This document shows positions 14,998 to 21,823 of a stretch of DNA of 21,823 nucleotides, piece after piece (the first letter of the stretch is position 1; every line of letters starts with the position of its first letter). Location: the NCBI GenBank assembly GCA_022539475.1, contig VCMS01000506.1, positions 1 to 21,823 on the forward strand, read 5' to 3'. The notes under the pieces were generated by a model, which did not search any database, was not told the DNA's origin, and worked only from the letters and a program-made list of their open reading frames with translations. The stretch comes from Gracilaria domingensis. Taxonomy: Eukaryota > Rhodophyta > Florideophyceae > Gracilariales > Gracilariaceae. Both the position numbers and the translations under genes were made by a program.

Positions 14998-15927
14998 TCA
15001 AATCCCTCCCATCCTTCTCTCCTCCTGTCCCCTCAGATTCCCCTTCGCAGTCCGCGCTACCTCCGCCGCACTCCTAAACCCAGTCACCACCGGAGCTCCC
15101 ACTCCCTCCCGCGCCACCTCCTCCTCCACCTTCTTCATCTCCTTACGCCTCTTCTTCAGACGGCTCTTCCCATCCCCAACCCCACCACCCTTTGTCTTCG
15201 GTGTCACAGGAGACCCCTTCTGCACCGCCACCCTTCCCACACTTCCCTTCTCCGTCTTTCCCTCCACACCTCCTTTCAGCGTCTCCTCTTCCACCAATCT
15301 TTGCCTCTTGCCCAGCTCCTTCACCTCCTTCTCCAGCACGTCCAACCTCTCGTTCAGAACCCTATTCTCCTCCCGCAACTCTCCAACCTCCCTTCCCGCA
15401 CACTCCACTATCCCATACACATGATTTCTCATCTCCACTCCCAATACCGACAACGAATTCCGCAGGCTCGAAATCGCCTCAACCGAAACACCACTACCAC
15501 CCCCACTCAGCACCACACCGCCCATTTCCGTTACAATCTCCACAATTCCATCGTCCAGTTGCTCCTTCATCACCAACCCCAACATCCCCACCCTCGCCTT
15601 CATCTCCCCCACAAACCGCATCTCCCTGTCACCCTCTCCGCCCCCACTCTCTATCTGGTCTCCAACCTCTAACTGACTCAGATGCACCGCACCCCTTCTC
15701 TCCATTGCGACCCCCTCCACCTCCAATTCTACCCCCTTCTCCACCTCATCACCATCCCCTCTCCTCGCCTCACACTTCTTTCCTTCATCAGCCACTTCCT
15801 TCTTCTGCGACATCCGACCAGCCGCCGTAATCACGTCCTCTTCCCGCTTTGGTGACGGCGTCTGCGGTACCTCCTTCCCCTCCAACAGCACCCACAGCTC
15901 CTCATCCTTCACGTATCCGTTCGACAT
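14998..15927 (-). CDS. Unknown charged coiled-coil protein (310 codons)
   Basis: I do not recognise the family. The frame starts at ATG 15927 (MSNGYVKDEELWVLLEGKE). An upstream non-ATG extension exists but adds only a Leu-rich shadow. The protein is rich in Glu, Gly, Val and Lys. Residues about 185-235 form heptad-like helix sequence (ENRVLNERLDVLEKEVKEL) that should make a coiled coil. A basic cluster follows (KSRLKKRRKEMKK, near residues 260-275), a possible nuclear signal. There is no signal peptide or membrane segment. The - strand is purine-rich throughout, so the opposite strand also shows long open frames of Pro/Ser/His/Leu junk. The ordered coiled coil is why I prefer this strand. It may be a host gene or a remnant of a non-LTR element ORF1, and neither is proven. 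Confidence 0.6.
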   Translation of the reverse strand: MSNGYVKDEELWVLLEGKEVPQTPSPKREEDVITAAGRMSQKKEVADEGKKCEARRGDGDEVEKGVELEVEGVAMERRGAVHLSQLEVGDQIESGGGEGDREMRFVGEMKARVGMLGLVMKEQLDDGIVEIVTEMGGVVLSGGGSGVSVEAISSLRNSLSVLGVEMRNHVYGIVECAGREVGELREENRVLNERLDVLEKEVKELGKRQRLVEEETLKGGVEGKTEKGSVGRVAVQKGSPVTPKTKGGGVGDGKSRLKKRRKEMKKVEEEVAREGVGAPVVTGFRSAAEVARTAKGNLRGQEERRMGGI

Positions 15928-16166
15928 CTTCAGAAGAAGAAGTAGTAGTTGGATCGAAGTTTCCGCTGCGATACAGTGCAATCGAGCTAAACTGTCCTGT
16001 CCACCCCCACTGTCCAACCACACGGGCTATATCCAGCACCATGATTGTCCCTGTTTCCCTCATCCCATTTCCCGCCAAAACATCTACTGTACACCTTCGC
16101 GCCTTCCACTACTTAAGCGCCATCTCTCTGTCTCCTCTTCGCGCTCACATAATCCCCACCCACCTC

Positions 16167-16249
16167 GCCTCGACCGGCGATATTTTTCTCTTCCACCATA
16201 ACCTCACTCGATGGTTATAGCAAAACAGGAAGATATTGCCAGTGGAGGC
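16167..16249. repeat. Tandem foldback repeat, unit 1
   Basis: An imperfect inverted repeat: the left arm at 16167-16203 pairs with 16213-16249 around a nine-base loop. About three quarters of the 37 arm positions match. It is the best paired of three related hairpins spaced about 125-130 bases apart. It could be a MITE-like or small-RNA-producing hairpin, and nothing in the sequence decides between these. Confidence 0.7.
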
Positions 16250-16290
16250 AAGCTAGGGACTAGTGATTGCACTTAGAGTTGCTCACCCTC

Positions 16291-16370
16291 TGTCTCGACT
16301 GGGGGCATGTTCTTCTTCCGTCACATCCTTTGTGGGTTGTGACAAAAAAAGAATATGTCACCACTCGACA
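16291..16370. repeat. Tandem foldback repeat, unit 2
   Basis: Arms near 16292-16327 and 16336-16370 pair imperfectly around the loop TCCTTTGTGGG. The arm sequence (TCGACTGG...TTCTTC...CACATCC) resembles units 1 and 3. The linkers after units 1 and 2 also resemble each other (TGATTGCACTTAGAGTTG near 16264 versus TGATAGCACGTAGAGTAG near 16386), so whole hairpin-plus-linker units were duplicated in tandem. Confidence 0.65.
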
Positions 16371-16421
16371 CAGGATGGGTAACAATGATAGCACGTAGAG
16401 TAGTTCATCCTCCCTCTCAGC

Positions 16422-16497
16422 GTCCACTGGGGATATATTGATGTTCTCTCACATCCTTTCCCGGTTGTGATACAAGAGAAATACATCTCCAATGGAC
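16422..16497. repeat. Tandem foldback repeat, unit 3
   Basis: Arms starting GTCCACTGGGGATATATT (16422) and ending in the complement of GTCCATTGGAGATGTATTTC (16497) pair around TCCTTTCCCGG. The loop-proximal part, CACATCCTTT...GGTTGTGA, matches unit 2 closely. The divergent linker after it, with AT-rich DNA, runs to the epimerase fragment at 16567. Confidence 0.65.
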
Positions 16498-16566
16498 ACG
16501 GAGAATATAGTCGTGATAAAACGTAAAGGTAACAATGTAATAAACAATAAATTTATGCTACTATCT

Positions 16567-16887
16567 CTAACAAACCTTTCGAAAACCAGCTATGACATGA
16601 GCTGGGTTACTCGAGCCAAAGATGGCAGATCTTGCCACTAAAATGTTTGCACCGGCCTTCACTACTCCTTTCACAGTACTCAGTCCAATACCTCCATCCA
16701 CCTCTATCCCTATTCTTGGGTACAACTTCCTTGCATGTCGCACCTTATCCAGAACACCCTCCATAAACGCCTGTCCTCCAAACCCTGGCTCCACCGTCAT
16801 CAACAATAACATGTCTACAACTCCTTCCTTCATAAGTGCTTCTACGACCTTTGTAGACGTATTCGGGCGCAATCCAACTCCATCCTT
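16567..16887 (-). pseudogene. rpe: Ribulose-phosphate 3-epimerase, C-terminal half only
   Basis: The full enzyme (about 220-230 residues, TIM barrel) interconverts ribulose-5-phosphate and xylulose-5-phosphate in the pentose phosphate and Calvin cycles. Here only about 107 codons remain. They include MTVEPGFGGQ, the catalytic-aspartate strand IEVDGGIG and the phosphate-loop region ANILVARSAIFG, ending FRKVC and TAG. Upstream a TAA at 16890-16888 closes the frame, and I find no trace of the N-terminal motifs in the next 150 bases. The phosphate loop normally reads VAGSA, and here Gly is Arg (AGA). A 5'-truncated gene copy is most likely. An intron acceptor at AAAAG (about 16889-16885), with the first exon further away, cannot be ruled out, but no such exon lies nearby. 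Confidence 0.85.
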
Positions 16888-17278
16888 TTAATTATGGCAA
16901 TCCGATTGAAGCTATAAAACCCGTTCACCTCATTTATGAAGCCAAAATGGCTCCTTTCATCCTGTATTCAAGCTCCCCGTAACTCGTACTTTACAACTAC
17001 TTTACAACTCAGGTTCGAAATCAGTTTCATTCATGCACACTTTTACTCTTCCACCTACCTTTCATAAAACATCATCACACTTTGTGGCTTGTCGTCTCAT
17101 ACAAGCCTATCATTCATTCAGTACAATCACATATCATACATTTCGCTCACTTTCACAAAGTGAACCATGTTCCCGTTCTGCGCTTCCCAACCGTTTGTAC
17201 TTAAGTACACTCTTTACCCCAGCAGTTCTCCGCCCCATCTTCCATTTTATCGTCACACAAAAACAATCAACACTTGCA

Positions 17279-18211
17279 ATGAACTCCCAGTCCGACATGC
17301 CTCCCACTCCGCCTCCGAGTCCCAGATACTCTGACGTCCCTCAGGCCTCATCTCCCGCCCGAACGACTCGGGCCGTTATTGTTGGAAGGGGGCGTATAGG
17401 TACCATGCTGGCGAACGAAGAAGATACGGTCATTTCCGCACACGAATTCTGCAGCATGGCTGCTACCTCTCATCTTTCTGATGTACCGATACTAGTTTGT
17501 GGAAGAACGAACACCCTGGAGACCGTAATTCAGGCTTGCCCTTATTCGCTCAGAGAGAATCTCGTTTTCTTCCAGAATGGAGACATCATACCATTGCTTT
17601 CGAAGCTCGGTGTGGACAAATGTTCAAAAGTTGTCCTATACGTTGGTGTCCTCTCAAGAAACGCAGCTCCGCAGGATGGTGTCACTCCTCAAAGTCCGGA
17701 TGGTCTCACTGTCGCAACAGGAAAGTGGGCCTCCAACGTTGCAGACAGGTTTAGGTCTATGGGTCTCACTTGCGCGGTTGTCGACGAAGACACATTTCTC
17801 GTAAGCTATTATGAGAAGCTCGTGTGGCTATCAGCGTTCAACATCGTCGGGGCCTCAAGAGGTTTCATTCCTATGGACGTAGTCGCTACGGAGTGCAGTA
17901 CGGTTGTGCTCACAATAATGAAAGAGCTGTTGAAGATAGTTTCGCTTAAGACAGGTACTACTTTCAACCTGGAAGAGACCGTTGGGCGACTTCTTGCATA
18001 TGGGAAAACTCTCGTTGGCTTCCCTACTTCTTTCTCCGACTTTCAGTTTAGGAACGCGTACTTCTACGACTTTTCCCGCCAAGAAAGAAACATTGTAGGC
18101 GTGACCCCGCTCCTTTTCATACAAACTACGTCAACGTTGTTAAGGAAAAGTTATCCCCCTCCCCATTCCCCCAGCTTTGAGGTTAGAACACATGACTTTT
18201 CGGTGTTGTAA
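17279..18211 (+). CDS. Ketopantoate reductase (PanE/ApbA)-like protein
   Basis: Family members reduce 2-dehydropantoate with NADPH on the way to coenzyme A, and many paralogues have other or unknown substrates. Visible here are a Rossmann GxGxxG near residues 35-45 (VIVGRGRIGTML), a middle Rossmann part (FFQNG), and the family's helical C-terminal domain starting YEKLVWLSAFNIVGA. In that signature the catalytic Lys and the second Asn (Lys+8) are present. The first Asn (Lys+4), which contacts the substrate in E. coli PanE, is Leu. The start at 17279 follows an open, Met-started 82-codon extension from 17033. That extension is rich in Ser, Thr, His and Arg and nearly lacks acids, so an organelle presequence is possible. 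Activity on ketopantoate is doubtful. Confidence 0.7.
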   Translation: MNSQSDMPPTPPPSPRYSDVPQASSPARTTRAVIVGRGRIGTMLANEEDTVISAHEFCSMAATSHLSDVPILVCGRTNTLETVIQACPYSLRENLVFFQNGDIIPLLSKLGVDKCSKVVLYVGVLSRNAAPQDGVTPQSPDGLTVATGKWASNVADRFRSMGLTCAVVDEDTFLVSYYEKLVWLSAFNIVGASRGFIPMDVVATECSTVVLTIMKELLKIVSLKTGTTFNLEETVGRLLAYGKTLVGFPTSFSDFQFRNAYFYDFSRQERNIVGVTPLLFIQTTSTLLRKSYPPPHSPSFEVRTHDFSVL

Positions 18212-18805
18212 ACCTTTTAGAGATAGTTAAACATAAAAGTTACTTTATCGAAATGACCTGTTCCTATTACATTACTTATATTGTTCGTCCTTCTGTGGTT
18301 CAAATATGCCCCTTTAAATCCTACATCCGTTATCACTAATACTTCGCTAAGATTTTGCTAGATAGAAAATGGTCATTCCATATCATTAAAGTGCACGATA
18401 CTAGTAACGAAACAGTACAAAAATTGTGATATTTCTGAAGAACTAAGCGTTTGCATTACTTGGGGCACCCGTATAAAGTAAGGTAAACCTTTTATGGGTT
18501 TCAACCCATAATGGAGGTTGTTTTACTCTTCTTGATTTCTAAGCTCATGTAAAGATATTTACAGTTTTCTTTACCCACTTGAACCCGTACATATAATTTA
18601 TGACTAAATCATCCTTTCTTTACTTCAAATCGATGCAAAAACTTCTCCTCCTAGTAACGTTTTAAAACAGTACTACAATACCCGTATATGGTCGTTCGTA
18701 GACTCTTTTTATACTACGAAACACCTTGTGAACATCAATCACATCCTTCTCATTCGTATACCCACACCCATTTGCAAAACGAACCCTTTCGAAAGCTTTC
18801 AAAAC
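18212..18805. other. AT-rich intergenic region
   Basis: About 590 bases without a convincing frame on either strand separate the reductase-like gene from the first HAD gene. It should hold the 3' end of the former and the promoter of the latter. The only clear structure is the hairpin at 18486-18519. Confidence 0.6.
18486..18519. repeat. Short hairpin in the intergenic region
   Basis: TTATGGGTT (18492-18500) and AACCCATAA (18503-18511) are exact complements around TC. A further five-base pair AACCT/AGGTT (18486-18490 with 18515-18519) extends the stem across a small bulge. Its role is unknown. Confidence 0.6.
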
Positions 18806-19698
18806 ATGTATAACTCAGAAGTTAGAGCCCAAGAAGTAACTCCTCAGCAGCTGGCTAACGAAATATTCGAAAATGGCTACGCCGTGATTAGTGATGTTGA
18901 CGGTACTCTGAAAAGAGCTGGGGAGAACATTCCTGCCGAAACAGTCAAATGCATGAAGTACATCAACGCACGCGTTGGTTTCGGAATTGCTACTGGGCGA
19001 GATATAGAGGATGCCGAGAGTTTCATGGAGCACCTGGGTGGCTACACTTTTGGCATCTCTGGAAACCAAGGCGCACGGGTGAGATTATCCAATGGTACCG
19101 AAATTGATCAGGACCTTGACAGGGAAGGCTACAAAAGATGTGCAGCCGAACTTGAGAGACTTGCACTCTCCTTAAATGAATCGCACGGACTTCACGAAGA
19201 GCGTCAACAAGCAGTGGTGAGCACTAGAAAAGACAGTGGACTCCCTAACTTCACGTACAATGGACTGTCGAAGTGGAAAACAGAAGTTAACTCCGGTATT
19301 TCAAAAGTGTTGACATCCTTTCCGAACCTGGTTGCGTACCCTCAGATGAAAACTGTGACATAGGGGACATTCGTTTCACGAAAAATAGTGGGGCGCTAGC
19401 CTTGGTTGAAAACGACCCCCAGTTCGACACACATTTAATCGTTGCTTTCGGGAATGCTTCCAATGATGGCCCTCTATATGAAATGGCAACCCTGGCAGTT
19501 CATGTGAAGGGAGAAGACCATCCAGCAGCGGTAACATATCTTGTTGATGGCGTGGAGGACGTGCATGAGACCATCAGAAGGGTGGCAGAACTGTACGGGT
19601 ACAGAAAATGCAAGTGTCAAAGGTTTAGAAATGCTCTTGGAATTTGTTTCAAGTGCTACGATGCCTTAATACTTAGCTATGATATGAGATCTCAGTAA
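18806..19698 (+). pseudogene. HAD-superfamily (IIB-like) phosphatase, copy A, frameshifted
   Basis: HAD IIB enzymes are small phosphatases of sugar phosphates and related compounds. The start is ATG 18806. Catalytic motif I (ISDVDGTL) has both aspartates, motif II is GIATGRD, and the typical NG-like strand reads ISGNQGARVRL. After NLVAYP near 19338 the frame ends at TAG 19361. The paralogue-like sequence continues in the -1 frame, with motif IV FGNASNDGPL near 19447, to TAA 19698. One missing base near 19340-19343 explains this. The catalytic residues are otherwise intact, so it could be a young pseudogene, a frameshifted read or a sequence error. It faces copy B tail to tail with 30 bases between. 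Confidence 0.85.
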
Positions 19699-19728
19699 TA
19701 AAAGTGTCGTGTATATCTCAATACCCTT

Positions 19729-20589
19729 TTATGAATCATGGTGGTTTTTATCGTGCTGCTTTTCCTCGTAGCCGTACAACAGAGCCACCAACATAATTGT
19801 CGAATGTACATCCTCCACGCTTTCGAACAGGTTGTGTACTCCACCCGGGATACAATCTTCTTTGACGTGAACGCCGTACACGCCTACCTCATGCAAAGGC
19901 CCGTCGCTCAAAGCACTTCCGAACGTCACGACGTCATCCGTATCAATAAATCTCGGTTCATTATCCACAAGATTTTCTCCTCCGCTTCCTTTTGTGTATC
20001 GCTTGTCCACAATTTCGCAACTTTTATCGCCGGGATAGATAACAAACGCATCCATCTTCTGCAACAGGTCCCCAATAGCAGAATCCACTTCTTCTTTCCA
20101 CTGCCACAGTTTGTTGTACACGAAATTGGGAAGGCCACTATCACTTCTGGTCTCCACGAACCCCTTGTCATCATCATTCACAATACCATGCCTCCTATTC
20201 AAATCCCTTGCCAGGAACAGTAGTCCGTCAACAGTGTGGTCAAGGGTGTGATCATTGAATGCACCCTTAATTTCCCTCTCGTCAGAGAAACGCAGGAAAG
20301 CTCCATGATTCGCCGAGACACCAAACTTATAGTCTCCGAGTCCTTCCATTTTCCCCTCCACGTCGCCCACATCACCCCCTGTGACAAGTCCGAAACCAAC
20401 ACGTTCGTCAATGAACTTCATACACTTCACAACTTCTTCTGGAATTGACTCTCCTTCTCTTCTCAACGTTCCATCAACGGAACTTAATATACCGTAACCA
20501 TTGGCATATATGAACTTAGACAAGGTATTTGGTGAAATTTCCGCCAAGTCTCTCTGTTCCTCTGCCATTTTTCCTGATACAGTCACCAT
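19729..20589 (-). CDS. HAD-superfamily (IIB-like) protein, copy B, lacking the nucleophile aspartate
   Basis: A full-length paralogue of copy A, with 286 codons and ATG at 20589 or the in-frame ATG at 20568. Similarity runs end to end (for example IPEEVVKCMKFIDERVGFG against IPAETVKCMKYINARVGFG). HAD motif I is SSVDGTL: the first, phosphate-accepting Asp is Ser. Motif II is LVTGGD, without the Arg seen in copy A. Motif IV is FGSALSDGPL against FGNASNDGPL. The open frame has been kept while three catalytic motifs changed, so this is probably a non-catalytic pseudoenzyme or an inactive copy. The substrate of the family member is unknown. Confidence 0.85.
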   Translation of the reverse strand: MVTVSGKMAEEQRDLAEISPNTLSKFIYANGYGILSSVDGTLRREGESIPEEVVKCMKFIDERVGFGLVTGGDVGDVEGKMEGLGDYKFGVSANHGAFLRFSDEREIKGAFNDHTLDHTVDGLLFLARDLNRRHGIVNDDDKGFVETRSDSGLPNFVYNKLWQWKEEVDSAIGDLLQKMDAFVIYPGDKSCEIVDKRYTKGSGGENLVDNEPRFIDTDDVVTFGSALSDGPLHEVGVYGVHVKEDCIPGGVHNLFESVEDVHSTIMLVALLYGYEEKQHDKNHHDS

Positions 20590-20902
20590 ACTGCCACAAG
20601 TACCGCATAGACAGGAACTTATAGACTCTCAGTTTCATACTTCTCTTAAAAGCAACCTTAAGTGCAGTTTCAGAAATGTTAGGACGCTACATGTTCAATT
20701 GCGAATTGAATGGTGCCACCAATGATGTTAACGATACCGAGCATTTGGCATGTTGCAATTAGACGCAACTGGACCAAAGACGTTTGACATTTGTTCAATT
20801 ACCAGCCTGCCGCACCTTTTCTATGTTCATATGTATAGCCTTGTAATAGTATACTACTCTTAATACTCGCAAGACACACATAATTTACTAATCATCTCAT
20901 TC
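20590..20902. other. Intergenic region upstream of HAD copy B
   Basis: This AT-rich 313-base gap should hold the promoter of copy B (reading left) and the 3' end of the oxygenase-like gene. A perfect inverted repeat TTCAATT-GCG-AATTGAA lies at 20694-20710. I see no gene here. Confidence 0.55.
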
Positions 20903-21823
20903 TCATCCACTTCGAGGCGCTCGCAGCCTCATTATTGGCAAATCGTCATCACTACTACTCTCGAGCACTTCGGTTCTACCGGCGTCCGCTTCCACACCAA
21001 TCTCCACGACCACTTGGTCTTCGTCCATGTCAACCGCCCCACCCTCCTTATCGGACAACAGTTCATCCTCCGCCTCCTCCTCCTCGTCACCATTGACAAA
21101 CGTGGGTCGGAAATCCCGCACCCGATGAACAGCATCAGGTAGTGCGTAGCCCTCTGGTACCATGTACATGTGGTATCTAACCAGCAAATCCATAGACTCG
21201 GGCCTATCCACCTTGTCCTTCCCACTTGCTCCAGCATGTGTCACATCACCACGGCCCACGAATACAGAGTACGGTGGGATGATTATCTTCTTCGCTGGAT
21301 ACACCTCCGACATCACTCGCAACTGTTGGTTGTTCATCCCCACCAGTTGATGGCTTCCAGCGCTCACCCAGAGAGGAAAGCCCTCTTTCCCAGAGGCCAT
21401 TACAAAGTATCCGGGGTTGCCAGTATTCATTGTTTCCTTCGTAACCAGACCACTGAAGTCGGTGTGCAGCGTCTGGCGCTTGCACTTTCTCGTCGTCCCC
21501 AGAAATCGACCACCAGTTTTCGGAGTGTACATCTTCACAGCTTCCCTTTCATTGTCCCATAGTCCCAAAGCCGCAGCAATTGTACCCATTCGAACATCAA
21601 GTAAAGCACGCGACCTTACAACCCACCTGAGCTCCTCATTATCCTCCGGCTTCTCCACCGTACCCCAACGTGTCGACATCACTCTCCCCTCAAATGGTCC
21701 ATCGCTACCGTCCTTCCATCCTTCATCATCGTTGATTATTTGAACAAACGACTTCTGTTCCTCTCCTTTCCGTATATCCGGCATCGCTCCATACTCATTC
21801 TCGAAGAAGTCCACCAACTTTCC
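20903..21823 (-). CDS. 2-oxoglutarate/Fe(II) oxygenase-like protein, N-terminus beyond the window
   Basis: The frame is open to the right edge with no ATG at the visible beginning, so the gene is 5'-partial. About 306 residues are seen. Counting from the TTG at 21817, LHTDFSG supplies the HxD iron ligands (His118, Asp120), VSAGSHQLV resembles the PGSH strand of phytanoyl-CoA-dioxygenase-like proteins, GDVTHAGASG supplies the distal His194, and LVRYHMY offers an Arg (214) that could bind 2-oxoglutarate. This HxD...H order is that of the double-stranded beta-helix oxygenases. The substrate is unknown. The C-terminal 60 residues are an acidic, Ser-rich tail (EEEEAEDELL, ESSSDDDLP). It contains the only CCANNTGG site outside element B, at about 21003-21014. 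Confidence 0.7.
   Translation of the reverse strand, partial: GKLVDFFENEYGAMPDIRKGEEQKSFVQIINDDEGWKDGSDGPFEGRVMSTRWGTVEKPEDNEELRWVVRSRALLDVRMGTIAAALGLWDNEREAVKMYTPKTGGRFLGTTRKCKRQTLHTDFSGLVTKETMNTGNPGYFVMASGKEGFPLWVSAGSHQLVGMNNQQLRVMSEVYPAKKIIIPPYSVFVGRGDVTHAGASGKDKVDRPESMDLLVRYHMYMVPEGYALPDAVHRVRDFRPTFVNGDEEEEAEDELLSDKEGGAVDMDEDQVVVEIGVEADAGRTEVLESSSDDDLPIMRLRAPRSG

Noticed and set aside
14680..15672. Long open frame on the + strand opposite the coiled-coil gene
   Set aside because: Its product is Pro/Ser/His/Leu low complexity expected from C/T-rich DNA, without a motif. The - strand reading is more protein-like.
1..21823. tRNA, rRNA or CRISPR features
   Set aside because: No cloverleaf with conserved T-loop, no rRNA core sequence and no regularly spaced identical repeats were seen. 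The only tandem units are the imperfect hairpins at 16167-16497.

Overview
The window looks like nuclear DNA of a eukaryote. It holds long LTR retrotransposons inserted one inside the other, an AATAAA-type polyadenylation site, spliceless-looking single-exon genes, and no bacterial operon layout. The low gene density, apparent lack of introns and nested gypsy elements would suit a red macroalga (a Chondrus-like florideophyte), but this is a guess. I cannot exclude another alga or an oomycete-like lineage.

Layout. Bases 1-1803 and 13519-14366 are two halves of the pol gene of an old Ty3/gypsy retrotransposon (element A, + strand), broken by single-base deletions and one stop codon. Its integrase gene is split by a second, nearly fresh LTR retrotransposon (element B, 1804-13518, coding on the - strand). 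Element B has 572/571 bp LTRs that differ at only three places and a 5 bp target duplication CAGTG. It is a chromovirus: gag (12814 down to 10931), a zinc-knuckle frame, a protease frame, and pol with RT, RNase H, integrase, GPY/F and a chromodomain (to 6248). Each frame sits -1 to the one before.

Element B carries two unusual things. Between pol and its 3' LTR it has a 2.7 kb convergent gene on the opposite strand (3368-6095). This encodes a large protein of unknown family with a Pro/Gly/Ser-rich, Arg-Gly-rich tail and its own AATAAA signal. The whole element, LTRs included, is also studded with the palindrome ACCANNTGGT. I count about 48 CCANNTGG sites in 11.7 kb, where about 3 are expected, against one in the other 10.1 kb of the window. 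A self-encoded or host DNA-binding protein reading these sites is the most interesting hypothesis here, and it is untested.

Right of the transposons the sequence is a sparse gene region. A coiled-coil charged protein of unknown function (- strand, 14998-15927) is followed by three related tandem foldback repeats (16167-16497) and the C-terminal half of a ribulose-phosphate 3-epimerase (- strand, 16567-16887). Next come a ketopantoate-reductase-like gene (+, 17279-18211) and a tail-to-tail pair of paralogous HAD-type phosphatase genes (18806-19698 + and 19729-20589 -). A 2-oxoglutarate/Fe(II) oxygenase-like gene runs off the right edge (-). In the HAD pair, one copy keeps the catalytic residues but has a frameshift, and the other keeps the frame but has lost the nucleophile aspartate. 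I saw no tRNA, rRNA or CRISPR.
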